A stretch of 64,000 nucleotides of DNA from Sinonovacula constricta (taxonomy: Eukaryota; Mollusca; Bivalvia; Cardiida; Solecurtidae). The stretch covers positions 31,347,926 to 31,411,925 of the forward strand of contig CM017559.1 in assembly GCA_007844125.1 (NCBI GenBank), given 5' to 3'. The position numbers and the translations under genes are program-made. Below the pieces are notes generated by a model. It worked only from the letters and a program-made list of their open reading frames with translations, did not search any database and was not told where the DNA came from. Shown piece after piece: positions 1-11,283 of the stretch (the first letter of the stretch is position 1; every line of letters begins with the position of its first letter).

Positions 1-280
1 TTCAATTTGATCCGATTACTTCCTCAAATACTAGTTATTAATGAAAACCCTGCAGAAGGAACTATTTTCCATACCATGAACACTGAACACTAGGATATTC
101 AAGTGTAAATTATTACTTTTCTTCACAATCAATACTGAACCTAATCATAATAAGACACCTTCCCTACTTTTTTCCACTGCAGAAGGAGCTTGGGGTACAT
201 TAATGATACGACTGACAATAACTGCTCTAGACCCAAAGGAACAAAGCTGTCAGCTTAAATCTGCAATTGATGTTGTTTTT

Positions 281-505
281 TTTTGTTACATAGCACTGAC
301 ACAATTATGGTCAAATTGGCGATATCCAGCTAATTATTTGGGGAGGAAAGCACCAGACTTATGTCTGGGTAGAACCACTGCTGCACTGCAGATTAGCGGA
401 AAAACCTTCCCACTTAAAAGTTCTTGCCCTGACTGGGATTCTGTGAGGGACTGAGGAGTTACAAAGTCAGTGAATCTAACCGCTTGGCGACGGTTGGCCC
501 CTCAC
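281..505 (-). mobile_element. tRNA-derived SINE, family A
   Basis: The tRNA-like head lies at the right end, so the element reads on the minus strand. Shared landmarks with the other family A copies are a tail beginning with a 'ttgttacat-gcactgac' segment, a middle 'ccagacttatgtctggg' hairpin-like segment, and a degenerate A/B-box region ending near 'ggcccctcac'. This copy is diverged; its B box is hard to recognise. Confidence 0.7.
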
Positions 506-2827
506 AATCGGTAATTTATCAGATATTTACTATCAAGACTGATAGGTGATACATTTACTTAAAGCTTCACACCACTTTTAATAGCATCTGGTTTTCTTAT
601 TTGCAGCATAGCTTGATCTTTGGATAGCTTGGCTTTTTCTTGTTTTTTGTTAACTCAAACATTTAACAATGTATGGTAATAGGATTTTTTTTTAAAAACC
701 AGTGTTCAATGTTCTATAGAAGATTCTTTCCTTCTTATTTTAGGTTAAAATATGGTAAATAACACCAATTAACAAATATATTAACCCAATTGTCCAACAA
801 TATCTTACCCTGCTCACGTTGCTGCCTATAAAATTCCTTCTTGGCTAAAAAAATTAAAAGAAAAGAAAGAAAAACCAAAGTCAAGGGACCACTTATATGT
901 CATATAGGATGCAAAAAAAAAATATATTTGATGTGTAAGTTGTCCTCACTGTGATCTAAGAAACATGATTTTCCCATAATAAACAGTGCCACAGATTTTT
1001 GTTTTAAAATAACCAGGTTATCTATTAAGTTGTTGAAATGCTCTTTTTTGTGTGCGCATATAATGAAAATCTGGTCGACAGCATTTTTTTAACAGGTTTA
1101 AGTTTACAAGAAGCTGTCACTTTTGTTAAAAAAAACAACAACAGCATTTCATGTGTTTTGTTTTGTGTGTGTATGAGATAACAAAAGTAAATAATCATAA
1201 TACTTGTTGTTTACAAAATTAGACATAGGCCAAAACTGAAACCAAAAATGGCCAACATGAGCATACTTTATCTCAAGAGGAATATACCAAATTATTTGAG
1301 TATATACATATGTATGCCATTTTAAGTATATGCTAAGAAAATAAAATCTTCCAAAATTCTTTTCCTGTACAGATCTTTTTTAATAGCAATACTCATTGTC
1401 ACTCTGTTTTCTTAAACACTTAGTTAATGAAATGAAATAAAAAGTGAGTAATTAGAAAAAAAGAATTTTCTTTTTTCTTTTTTGTTTTCTCTAAAAAAAA
1501 AAGCTCCCATCAACTCTGTGAATTATTTTACTCATACAGCATTTTTCCTTTCTATTTGTATCAAGAAAATGTGAACAAAACAAGATGAGCAACAAATAAA
1601 AGTATTTTAGTAAATGTAAGAAAACAGTGCTTGCAACTTTAAGAATGACCATCACACAAACATTTTTAACCTTTTATTTATTCATACCAATTTTAATCTT
1701 CAATTTATTTAGAGCAAGCAAAGCCTTTACCTGAACAGACCAATAATAGGATTAACCTCACATTACCCTGAGCCCTGTCTCTGCATACCTTAACTATATA
1801 TTCATACATACACTGAGCAAAACCCTTCAAGATGATATAATTTTGGCACCAAATCTAAACTATTTATCAGAATAACCATTTGTCAAAACAAATTTTGAAA
1901 GGCAATATCTGCTACCACATTAGTCATGGATTTGAATCTAATCAAACACGGGGAGTTGTTCTACCTGTAAACGCACCTGTTTAAATTGATTTTCACATGA
2001 TAAGCATACCTTCACGTATTGATCAGTTTGATAAAAGCTTAATAAAGTTGATAACAAATGGGTAATAGATAGCAAGGTGATTATGTAAAATATGGCAACA
2101 CAGATATGGGAAGGCCTTTGAGGGCCCTCTGCCTTCAGATGTTGTATTAATATTTACCATTAGGACAGCAGTCACCTTTTGACTTATCATAAACAGTGTT
2201 ATGATTTATCCCTTAACCAGCTTTGCATAGAATTTAATTTAGATAAATGGTACAGATCCAGATCTCCTGTTGGAAACTATCTGATCAGGATTTACACTAT
2301 TTGCTCTCAAGAATCTTCTCTCTGGTAAAGTATCTCTTGAATTTGTGAGAAAATAACAAAGAATTTGAGGGTTTTTTGACAAGTGTAGCAGGGCCAGAAA
2401 TAATAAACAGGCAAACAAACACATAGTGAACCACTGCCAAACACGGCACTGTAGGGGCTCCAAACACAGCTTAGATATACACTAGTAGTTGTATAAGGGG
2501 CACTCAAAGTATCAAATGTTGCTTCAAGAGTATATTCTGAAATATTTTTGAAGAGGGCTCAAATTATCTTCTCCTTCAGGGTATTAGATTGAGAATAAAT
2601 ATTGATTGGTTTATCAGAAAGGCTTATCAGACTGCTTGACATTGACGATTAATAATAAAATTAATAATTAAGTTGCATAGATGAAAATCTTATTTTTTTT
2701 TAAAGCATTGGTCTATACCTCAAATGGCTAACAATTACTTTTATAAAATGTCATTAAAAGAATTAATCCAGCAATATTACTGGCCAAACTTTTTCTGATA
2801 CTATTTATGTTAACAGCAAAAACATAC
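506..2827. other. No gene seen; AT-rich intergenic or intronic DNA
   Basis: No exon with a convincing reading frame and splice sites on either strand. If the gene with the exon at 2828-3250 continues, this is its downstream intron; I tested several candidate donors near 1730, 1786 and 2007 and all gave in-frame stops. Confidence 0.5.
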
Positions 2828-3250
2828 CTTTTGACTGAAGAGTAACTGTTTTTTTCATCCGAGCAAATGACTCGTTGATGCTTTGTTTTGTGTCTGCGAG
2901 ATTCAACTCCTGCTCAGTGGCTCTAACCCCTGTTTGCAATGACCTCTCTGCTGTCATGAGCAGTGATGACTTCGGGTTGAACAAATCGGTCACTGTCCGT
3001 TTGTACGTTGCCGTGGAGGAGAAGAGTCCTCGACCTTCATACTGGCTGATATACGCCTCAAGGGCCTCTGTGGCGGAGAGGAATTCTCGATCGCCAATGA
3101 GGACGGAGCCCTTGTTGCACTGGATCTTGTACGGTGTGGTAGCAGCACCGAGGGATACTGCATCCCTGCTGCCGCCGCCTCTCAATGCCATACCAACTAC
3201 ACTCTCACCCTGATTGCAGCTTTGCTGGATTGTGGGATTGAAGGATTTAC
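2828..3250 (-). CDS. Internal coding exon of an unidentified gene
   Basis: An open exon of 423 nt on the minus strand lies between an acceptor (TTATTCCAG, AG at 3252-3251) and a donor (AAAAG|GTATGT, GT at 2827-2826). It begins two bases into a codon and ends one base into a codon, so it holds 140 whole codons and is phase symmetric. The frame stays open upstream of the Met codon at 3191-3189, so that Met is probably internal. The product has a Gly/Ser-rich start, a compact segment containing GDREFLSATEALEAYISQYE, and a polar, probably helical end. No signal peptide or membrane segment. I do not recognise the family; the SATEALEAYI segment faintly recalls the LAS2/C18orf54 family, from memory only. 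Codon use is more GC-rich than the surroundings. The antisense frame across the same interval is a shadow. Confidence 0.65.
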
Positions 3251-3540
3251 CTGGAATAAGACTGTATTATGTATTTCTGTTAAAAACTTCTAAAATTGTC
3301 TTTCTTGATATATGAGCATTTTATTGATAAATAGTTTCAACAACTTTACCCGAAATAAGATGGCAGTGTAAAATTATTTTAATTAAAATTTGGAATTATG
3401 GTAAATGGAAAATATTAAGGTATTAGTACACACACTCAGCTAGCTTAAGCTTCTAAATATTGGGTCATGGTGCTTGAACTGAACTAAGAAGAGTCTGATA
3501 ACTTTATGTAAACATAATTTGTTTTTAGTTTGTTTTGTGA

Positions 3541-3855
3541 ATACATTGCAGCGACACATTTATGGTCATCATAGCTATGCCCATATTTTTGGTGGGGGAA
3601 CACCACAAACAAATGTTTGTTTGTTTTTTGTTTTTGAAATACATTGCAGCGACCATTTATGATCATTATAGCAATGCCCAGCTTTATGGTGGAGGAAGAC
3701 ACCAGACACATGTCTGGATAGAACCACTGATGCACTGCAAGTCAGTTGGAAAAACTCCCATTAAGTCCTTCAAACTCGAACCCAAGTGGTGAGAGGCTAA
3801 GCAGTAAGAGTAGTTACAAATCAGTGGCTCTACCACTGTGCCATGGGTGCCCCCT
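3541..3855 (-). mobile_element. SINE family A, with a nested or tandem partial copy
   Basis: Two tails follow each other: a truncated one (about 3541-3629) and a full copy (about 3630-3855). The full copy ends with a tRNA-like head that includes a B-box-like 'ctcgaaccc' (reverse strand) and an A-box-like segment before 'ccatgggtgcc'. Head at right, so minus orientation. Confidence 0.8.
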
Positions 3856-3857
3856 CA

Positions 3858-4013
3858 CAAACAAACGTCGGTACAAAACTAGCAACGCACCATAGGTCAG
3901 CTAGACGACAACCCCACAGTAATTTTGTTGCCCCATTTTGAACCCACACGGTGAGAACCGAGTAGTAAAAGGAGTTTAAATTTGGCAACTCTACCACTTA
4001 ACCACAGGCCCTC
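3858..4013 (-). mobile_element. SINE family A, diverged third copy
   Basis: Directly follows the previous copy. It keeps a recognisable 'ttgaacccacacggtgaga' head segment and the 'actctaccacttaaccac' A-box region, but the body is shortened. It suggests insertion of one SINE next to another. Confidence 0.6.
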
Positions 4014-4865
4014 ATTTGTTTAAGGTAAATAGCAATTTATAACAATTATTTGCACACTGATGTGTGGGCCATCCTGATAACATAAATAAAAGTTTTTAAT
4101 TAATTATGAATTATCTGCACCAAAACTGCACATACTTCTTACAAATTATACTCCACTTTCTTACAGTCTGTCAATAAAAATAACTCGGAGAAAAAACTAC
4201 AATTATTTCATACCAGTAACTTGTTGCTAAAGGGTACATCATCCACTCAAGATAATGCTAATTTAGGTCATTGCTGCAATTACGAATATGGACATTTGAA
4301 AACCATTAATAAGAAATGAAAAATTTACCTTTGTAGATAGAAAAATCCTAATGCAATTTTAGTGTTATTCCTATGGCCCTCCTGATAACAAAGATACCCT
4401 TAAAATAACGTCTGGACTTCTATCTCAAGTGAATTCACAAGAAATTCCAAATCTCGCATTCAAAGGATACCGGTAAGCAGTGATTTGACGGCTCAAATGA
4501 AAGCCTCTTAAGTAAAGATACAGCTGTAAATGGGATCTAAATTGGGATATTGCTGGATCAGACGGCAAACATCTTAATCCTCCCTGGTTGCCAGTGAGTA
4601 AACTTGTACAGGAAATTAAAAGATACAAATCATGTATTTTACTTTGAATTAGTAAAAGATGCAATGTTCTGCTTTTGGAATGCAGAAAAAAAACTGTTCT
4701 AAAAATAAAATTCAACAAACCTCTGCCTTATTTGTTTTGTGATGTCACTATTCACAAGACTTCTAGTAAGATATATATTGACACTGTACCAAATTATTGA
4801 TATTCTCCTAAATTTGGCAGCAGTGTGTTTTTAAAACTCTAACTCAATATTTCACAAGTTTAAAG
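4014..4865. other. No gene seen
   Basis: AT-rich sequence. A short splice-flanked segment near 4325-4380 on the minus strand has an in-frame stop in the phase needed by the exon at 2828-3250, so I did not call it. Confidence 0.5.
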
Positions 4866-4869
4866 ATAG

Positions 4870-5037
4870 TGTAACGAACGCAGGAGTAGAAATATAAGCG
4901 CTTCAAACCAGCCTCGCTGCTGGGTTAACTCTTTAGCGACGCGGTTTCAGCGGCTTCCCGATTTGCGCGGTTAAGCAACGGTTACCGTGGCCGGTGTACG
5001 GATGGGTGACCGTTGGGGAGCGCCGGCCTGCGTTACA
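4870..5037 (+). repeat. Left LTR of the TRIM, with 5S-rRNA-like segment
   Basis: Starts TG, ends CA. A TATA-like 'atataag' lies near 4891-4897. The 5S-like part spans about 4957-5030: 'ggttaagcaacg' around 4969-4980 corresponds to the 5S box A region, and GGATGGGTGACCG at 5000-5012 corresponds to box C. The distance from TAAGCA to GGATGGG is 28 nt, the same as in metazoan 5S rRNA as I recall it. Confidence 0.88.
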
Positions 5038-5038
5038 T

Positions 5039-5056
5039 TGGTGGCAGCGGTGGGAT
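5039..5056 (+). other. Primer binding site complementary to tRNA-Leu 3' end
   Basis: TGGTGGCAGCGGTGGGAT is the reverse complement of ATCCCACCGCTGCCACCA, which matches the 3' end of eukaryotic tRNA-Leu (AAG type, as recalled) plus CCA, over 18 nt without mismatch. It begins one base after the left LTR, the standard location. Confidence 0.85.
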
Positions 5057-5125
5057 AGTCAACTGCCGGACTGGAGTTGCGTGACCACGGAACTTCCCAG
5101 GCCAAGTCTCGGGACGAGACTTCTC

Positions 5126-5139
5126 GGAGGGGGGAGTAA
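5126..5139 (+). other. Polypurine tract of the TRIM
   Basis: GGAGGGGGGAG at 5126-5136 followed by TAA directly abuts the right LTR; this is where plus-strand DNA synthesis is primed in LTR elements. Confidence 0.85.
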
Positions 5140-5307
5140 TGTAACGACCGCAGGAGTAGAAATATAAGCGCTTCAAACCAGCCTCGCTGCTGGGTTAACT
5201 CTTTAGCGACGCGGTTTAAGCGGCTTCCCGATGTGCGCGGTTAAGCAACGGTTACCGTGGTCGGTGTACGGATGGGTGACCGTTGGGGAGCGCCGGCCTG
5301 CGTTACA
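5140..5307 (+). repeat. Right LTR of the TRIM, with 5S-rRNA-like segment
   Basis: Same length as the left LTR. Differences seen: A/C near the start, C/A and T/G in the middle, C/T just before the box C region. The 5S-like segment is about 5227-5300, with box C at 5270-5282. Confidence 0.9.
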
Positions 5308-5311
5308 ATAG

Positions 5312-6711
5312 CTTCTGTTTAATTGTTTAAAGCCAGAGACAGTTACTGAAGTAGCTTATCGTTTTAATTTACAGTGAGTTTAGAAACACAGAAGATAAAT
5401 ATGCTTAATGTCAAATTTAGATAACACCAGGATACTGGTATGACTATATAAAGGATAGCCATGCGCCACATGAATTAAAGAACAACCCACCTTTTCCATG
5501 TTTTCAATGCAATATAAAAGATTAAGAGGATAGCACAGCATAGGGCTGTCTTATCAGGATCTGAACTATCTGCTGCCAAGCTTCGAATTATATATGTTAT
5601 TTTTACCTGTGCCTGTAGTTGCTGAGTCTCTAGCTAGATAAATACTGCTATCTTTGCATGTGGTGGTAGTCTCTAGCTATATATATATTGTATATAATGT
5701 TGTCTCTCACTGGCCATGTAGTCTCATTTTGACACACTAACAACTGTCCAGTGAGGATAGTCATACATACTTTCTATGTCAGATGAACCAACCCTTCATA
5801 AATTATAAACATGATTTCAGAGCAGAAGGTTAGGGATCGAGAAACAAGAATGGTTGACCCTCTTAACCAAAGTTCACTGTGGGAGTGTAAATCACCTACA
5901 CTCTATGCTGGTTATAACACACATGTACACATATACCACATTTCAATGTAGGAGTCTGGATCGCTGTGTTCTTGCATGAAAAGATTCATTTATATATTCA
6001 TATTTCATTTAGTTCTTTAGTTTACATTAGTCATGAAAATAATTAATAATTTCATACTGCAATGGAATGTTTATTGTGTAACTTCACCTGTCATTTCACA
6101 AGAAATGAAATAAAATTAATATTAACTTGTTAGAGACAAGTTTGTCAGGTGGGTGACTTCCTGTGTAAAGATATTTATAACTCCATACTATCTGAATTGT
6201 CTGTCCATTCTAAATACCAAGAGAAGAATTGTCTAAGTGGGTAATATTCTGTGAATCTACTAAGGTACACCATGAACCTGAACACAGCATAACATACCAG
6301 TCAGTCCAGACAAATAATCCAGAAACCCTAGAAGTATGTCCAGCAAAGCTTTGATCACTGCCGTCCTTTGGTTTGTATCAAAATTGGTCTCTACAATGTC
6401 AATACTTTAAGAAGTGCTTTATCAGTGTCCAAACAGGCACATAAATTCAAAGTGTTGTATATAAACACTGATGATAAGTCTAAGGGCACTCTAATTTGTC
6501 AAGGCCTACTGGAAGATGGGCGCGATTTTCTATTTTGGTTTTCATAAATGTCAGTGAAACCAGTCATGGAGCTGCCATTTTATTTGTTTAAGAACAAACA
6601 AAGGCACCATTCTTTTTCAATTTTAGTACCTTATGTCATTGCCTTGGTTTTAAACCTGCTGCCTACAGTACCTGGAGATCTGTCTACTGCACCATCAGAG
6701 CATATCTCATT
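5312..6711. other. No gene seen
   Basis: AT-rich sequence without convincing exons or recognisable repeats apart from short simple stretches. Confidence 0.45.
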
Positions 6712-6960
6712 TTGGCCTTACTTAAACCTTTCCTGCATGTATAAACCATTTTACGCCTTTATAAACCATTCACAATCATCAGCAGAATCTGCATGACTAA
6801 AGGTTTATGTGTAGACTGGTTCTGCCTTAAATCTACAATATTATTACAAGTTGAAAATTTATTATTAAAATACTTTTATCTAAAACAACAAAGTTAGGTG
6901 AATTTTTAAAATTATAGATGGACTATAAATAAAAGGGTTAAACAACTGATTGCCTAGTAT
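6712..6960. repeat. Interspersed repeat, family H (copy 1)
   Basis: Shares long stretches with 38040-38272, for example 'aacctttcctgcatgtata', 'aaaccattcaca' and 'tgtagactggttc', followed by a similar AT-rich tail ending in 'gaatttttaaaat'. Class unknown; no terminal repeats seen. Confidence 0.7.
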
Positions 6961-8109
6961 TTATTTAATACTTATTTACTGTGTGGCAATATCTGAAGGA
7001 TGTAAAATTACCACTATTTACATAATGAATAAAAAGTAACAGTTTGCACCAAATTTGTTACACAAATTTTATGTTTTTAGATTAAGATAAAAACTCTAAA
7101 ATGTTATTTTATTCAAATTTTTATTTTTTTTTCTTTAAAAAATTGCCAAAGAGTACACTTTTTCCCATTCCGAATATGACCTTTATAGCTGCTATAAAAC
7201 TGAGCCCCATCCCCATCCACCCATCTAAAAAAATCTCTGGGTAAAGAGAGGTTCCTCCAAGACTGACTGGTGGCTCATTACCAGATTATGTAACTGTAGT
7301 TTTTGGACATTAGTTGTTAAAATGTTACTATAGTGAGGGCAGCATTATTCCAGCTTTAATAGAAAATTACTTCCTCAAATAGTTCACCTAAACTTTGAAA
7401 TTGTTAAAAGTCAAAGTAATTTCAATGAAAAGCTTCACTTTCTGCAAAGATTAAGAAGAGTGTTGTTTTTGGCTGATGTTAAACTCTATGATTTAGCTAA
7501 AAAAAAATTCAACCAAAATATGTTTGCACCTAATATTACAAAAAATTCAATGATTGCTAAGAAAGATCAAGGTCTTGGTGACGATGTAAAGAAAATAAAC
7601 AAGGCAGGAAAATTATAGCTGAAAATAAATTACATATCTGCTCGTATCACATACCAAATGACAAGACAAATACTGATAACATAGGACTACAATGCTTCTT
7701 TTCAGATGGTAAAATGGCTCTGTATCTAGTCACCTCGCATTCCTTGAACAGAAAATCAGCCATTTGGTTTGCTACTTCCACGTCCCTCTATTGTCTGTAT
7801 TTAACTTTGGTAAGGAAGGTACAAGCACTCTCAACTATTGTTAGGTACTGAATCACATATCTCATGTTCCTACTTCAAGATGGAGTATTTTACAACCATC
7901 AGGTAAACAAACCATGATTTCAAAGTAAACATTCCTACAAATGAGGCTCCACAGTTTGTAACTTTTATGTTTTGGTTTTATACCACCACTTATTTTTTAT
8001 TCATACCCAATAAAAAGCTAAATTATATGAACTCAAACAAAATTCAATATTACCATGTCATAAATCAATAAAAATCAATTAATAATTCATTTTTTATGTG
8101 TGTTTGCTT
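6961..8109. other. No gene seen
   Basis: AT-rich; no exon, no repeat family that I could match within the window. Confidence 0.45.
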
Positions 8110-8402
8110 GTTTGATGGATTTATTGTCCCACCAACAGGATTTGAGTTATTTGAAAGAGATGTCCACTCAAAGCAGATATAGTGATGCCTTCACTGTGTA
8201 TAGCATTAACATCTGGCATTGTATTACACTCAGTCCCATACTCCTGACACCTGCACAATAAGCTGTAGAACTGCCCTTATATTAGCTTGTGTGTTAGCAA
8301 AGGAACTATACCACTACCATACTACTGAGTTTGTGATGATTCGGCCTGTGGTCAAACCTGGGGCAAAAGTTCTTCATATTACACTACCAGGTCTGGCATG
8401 TT
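8110..8402 (-). mobile_element. tRNA-derived SINE, family B
   Basis: Matches the copies at 23128-23438 and 56243-56540: 'ggatttattgtcccaccaac' start, 'tccactcaaagcagatatag', 'actgtgtatagca', 'gaactgcccttatatt' and an eroded tRNA-like head at the right end. Minus orientation. Confidence 0.8.
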
Positions 8403-8665
8403 AAAAAATGCCTCACGAAGACCGTATGTCTCTTTTTCTTGTTAAGCTCAAATGCTGGTTTGAACACTAACATTTCCAACATGATGGTCAACCAATAGAT
8501 TGAAAAGTAATTTGTCCTTCAAACTTTAATTGGTTCATGAAAACGATGGACAAGAAAAAAAGATAACATTATGCATTTATACATTTTCTAAAGCTAACAT
8601 TTATCAAATGAATTACCCATCCCATTTGAACTTGACTGGATTTATTACAACTTTTAATTTTTTGC

Positions 8666-8888
8666 TTTTGTAATACATCGCAGTGACCATTATAGACATT
8701 AGTGATATCCAACTTAATTGGTGGAGGAAGACCCCAGACAAATGTTCTGGCAGAACCATTGGTGCAATGCAGTTCAGCTGGAAAACTACAGTATGTTCTT
8801 CCCTGAACAGGACTCGAACCCATGCGGTGAGAAGCTAGGCAGTCAGAGGAGTTACAAGTTAGCAAATACCACAATACCATGAGCATGC
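8666..8888 (-). mobile_element. SINE family A, well preserved head
   Basis: Tail begins 'ttttgtaatacatcgcagtg'. The middle has 'ggtggaggaagaccccagac'. The head holds a perfect B-box-like 'ggactcgaaccc' (reverse strand GGGTTCGAGTCC) and the A-box region near 8855-8880. One of the better copies for a consensus. Confidence 0.85.
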
Positions 8889-10204
8889 AGTTCAGTGAGG
8901 TATATTATCAAATTGCATTTTTTTTTAAATTTTAGTCTCTCTTATACTTTTTAATTTAAAAAAAAAAAAATTATTTTTAAACAGGTACTTGAATGCATTC
9001 AGTATTTTGCTGCATTCAGTATTTTATCCAAAGTTTAATTTCTAAACAACTTTTAAATAGACTATGGTAATTTATTTAATTATACATGTTGGTATAGTTT
9101 CTTATTGTCCAGAATACATCCACTAATGGCAACTGTATAAGAGGAATCATGACAGTTTTAAGGTAAAATTGTGAGAAAGATAAAATCTTGGTTTTGTTTG
9201 TTTGCAGTTTGTTAACATATTTACCACATACAAAAATAATTATGCATTGTGGATATATGTAAATAAATGATCTTGTTCTAAATTTACCATCAATATAGAT
9301 CAAGAGCGTTCCTCAATAGGTCCTTTTAAACAGTATTACATTAAACAATTCACCAGCAAGTTATAGAAAATGTACTCATGACAGTTAATTTGATATGCAA
9401 CAAGTGTCAATATGATGATGTTCATCATAATTAAGAAAGCAACTGTTATTAGGATTAAACTTATTGAATGTAAGCATGTGGCAACAGTAAATAATTTGTT
9501 TTATTAAAATTACTCTATTACACAGGGTGTTTTCATTTTAAGGCTATGTAGGCTTTAAATACTTTTTTTTAGATTCAGCACGGTTTTTGCAAAGCATATT
9601 GGGGACGTTCCGTGACAACTGTTACTGAATTGTCAGTACAAACCCAACTCAGACTGTCCCCAGTGTCAGCCATTTTGTTGTTTATTTGTAATGACCTTTT
9701 GATGTGTCACAGAGCTATGGAAAATACAGCTGTGGTGATTCCCTTAGGTATTTTGTAAACAATTGAAAAAACACAATTTTAACGGGTGAAGGATGTTAAC
9801 TTGTGCTTTATAGTCAGGAGTTATAGTAGTAGCAATGAGTAATGCATCCCCTACTATTTCTACATATTGAATTATCCACTGAGCTAAAATTTGATACTCT
9901 GCCTTTAACAAGAAAAACTCTTAAAATATATATCTGATGTGCCGAGTGAAATATCATTTTGAATGGAACCACCATGTAACTGAACAAATTAAATTTATTG
10001 TGTCAGTTTTATTACAAATTCATGCAAAGGTTGTACATGACATTATTAAAATAAGGTTTACCAGCTTGAAATACTATACATTAAACCAGAAAGTCAGAAA
10101 ATAAAGTTAAAACAAGCACTAAAAGCATTCAAGATTAATTAGTTTCCATATTTGAATGAATTTGAGAAGTTTAAACCACTGTAGAACTTTTTATTTCCAG
10201 TTCT
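8889..10204. other. No gene seen
   Basis: AT-rich sequence. No supported exon on either strand. Confidence 0.45.
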
Positions 10205-10440
10205 GGAGGTGCCCATGGCTGAACAGTTAGAGTCGTCGACTTGTATCTTCTCAGCCCATCACTGCATGAATTCAAGTCCCGGTTTGGCCAAGAATTTCCA
10301 CATGAGTAGGATTTTCGGCTGGTGGTTTTACCCAGACATAAGTCTGGGATTTTCCTCCAACAATAATTAGCTGGACATTGTCAATATTAACATAATTGTG
10401 ATGGTGAGATGTAACATAAAACAACTCAAAACATAACATT
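10205..10440 (+). mobile_element. SINE family A, plus orientation
   Basis: The tRNA-like head is at the left ('gtgcccatggctgaacagtta' region, then 'gaattcaagtccc' as B box), followed by the body with 'acccagacataagtctggg' and the reversed tail. Confidence 0.8.
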
Positions 10441-11209
10441 TCCTGTTCTGTGTCAGGTATGCTTATCATTCAGCGAATTTGTACAGAAAACTAGTAAATG
10501 TACAGATCACCAAAAAATTCCAATCAGCAATTACCATTTACCTGCTGTCATGCATGCAGTCACTCTGCCAAATTGTTTACTGGTAATTCAATGTATAGAA
10601 AAAGGACTTAAGGGACCATGCACTAATGATGTTTCCTGTCTAAGATTGGCATTGTTGTGGTTACATATAAATTATAGTTGTAGACCGGATTACCGGTGAT
10701 ACTCCAATACAGTTTATTTCCAAGTTAGACATGGATACATTCTAATTGGAGAATAAAACATACAAAACAGCGCCAAGTGACTATTGTTGTATATAAATTT
10801 TAATATTGTTGTTGAAAACATTGCTGTGTTCATAAATAAATTTAGTGTGCAGACAAGTGTAAAACAAGATTAGGTCACCAGTAATATTGCTAACCAGGAT
10901 AGAGTTAATCAATTTTAACTAGTTTACTCTGAAAGTGAACTGGTGGTCAGACCAATGATTTTACCATATCAGTCAGTCCTGACAGATAACAACACTCAAC
11001 AGTACTGGTCTCAGACTGACAAACATTCAATAAAGTCATATCTTGCCTTTATGCAACTTTTACAAAGTTTTAAATGAGTTTTCTGTGTAACTTAATCATA
11101 ATTTCACTAAATTTTATTTCCATAAATGTCAAAAACAAATGGCCCTAAAAATCAACTTTGGAAACATAATGATGATAATATCTGCTCACAAAATTTTATG
11201 TAAAATTAC
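10441..11209. other. No gene seen
   Basis: AT-rich. Lies downstream (minus strand) of the exon at 11210-11283 and would be its intron. Confidence 0.45.
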
Positions 11210-11283
11210 CTTTTGGTTATTTTTCTGTCAGTGCGCGTGAAGATGGTTATGTCCATAAACTTAAGTAGCTTGACAAGATTCAT
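11210..11283 (-). CDS. Candidate first coding exon of an unidentified gene
   Basis: On the minus strand an acceptor TTGTTGTTACAG is followed at once by ATG (11283-11281) and 24 open codons, ending at AAAAG|GTAATT (donor GT at 11209-11208). The peptide is MNLVKLLKFMDITIFTRTDR followed by KITK and two bases of a further codon. Both splice signals are good and the codons look real. It could be the start of the gene that holds the exon at 2828-3250 on the same strand, but the phases do not join (two leftover bases here, while that exon needs one), so at least one more exon or a different gene is required. Function unknown. Confidence 0.4.

Larger units (their letters stand above)
5038..5139 (+). 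other. TRIM internal region with stem-loop
   Basis: Contains the primer binding site, then a GC-rich stretch, then an 8-bp perfect stem (AAGTCTCG at 5104-5111, CGAGACTT at 5115-5122) closed by a GGA triloop, then the polypurine tract. The stem-loop is a candidate RNA dimerisation or packaging signal; that role is inference from position only. Confidence 0.75.
4870..5307 (+). mobile_element. Miniature LTR retrotransposon (TRIM), Cassandra-like with 5S-like LTRs
   Basis: Two 168-bp direct repeats (4870-5037 and 5140-5307) begin TGTAACG and end CGTTACA and flank a 102-bp internal region. The whole element is flanked by the 4-bp duplication ATAG (4866-4869 and 5308-5311). The internal region starts with a primer binding site one base after the left LTR and ends with a purine tract just before the right LTR. 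There is no room for gag or pol, so the element is non-autonomous and would need proteins from another LTR element. The two LTRs differ at about 4 of 168 positions, so insertion is fairly recent. Each LTR carries a segment resembling 5S rRNA with its internal pol III promoter, the hallmark of plant Cassandra TRIMs. GC content is far above its surroundings. Confidence 0.93.

Noticed and set aside
2875..3213. 112-codon plus-strand frame
   Set aside because: Antisense shadow of the better supported minus-strand exon with two splice sites.
4957..5300. Functional 5S rRNA genes
   Set aside because: The 5' half of 5S is missing or replaced, several stem positions differ, and the segment lies in LTRs with target duplications.
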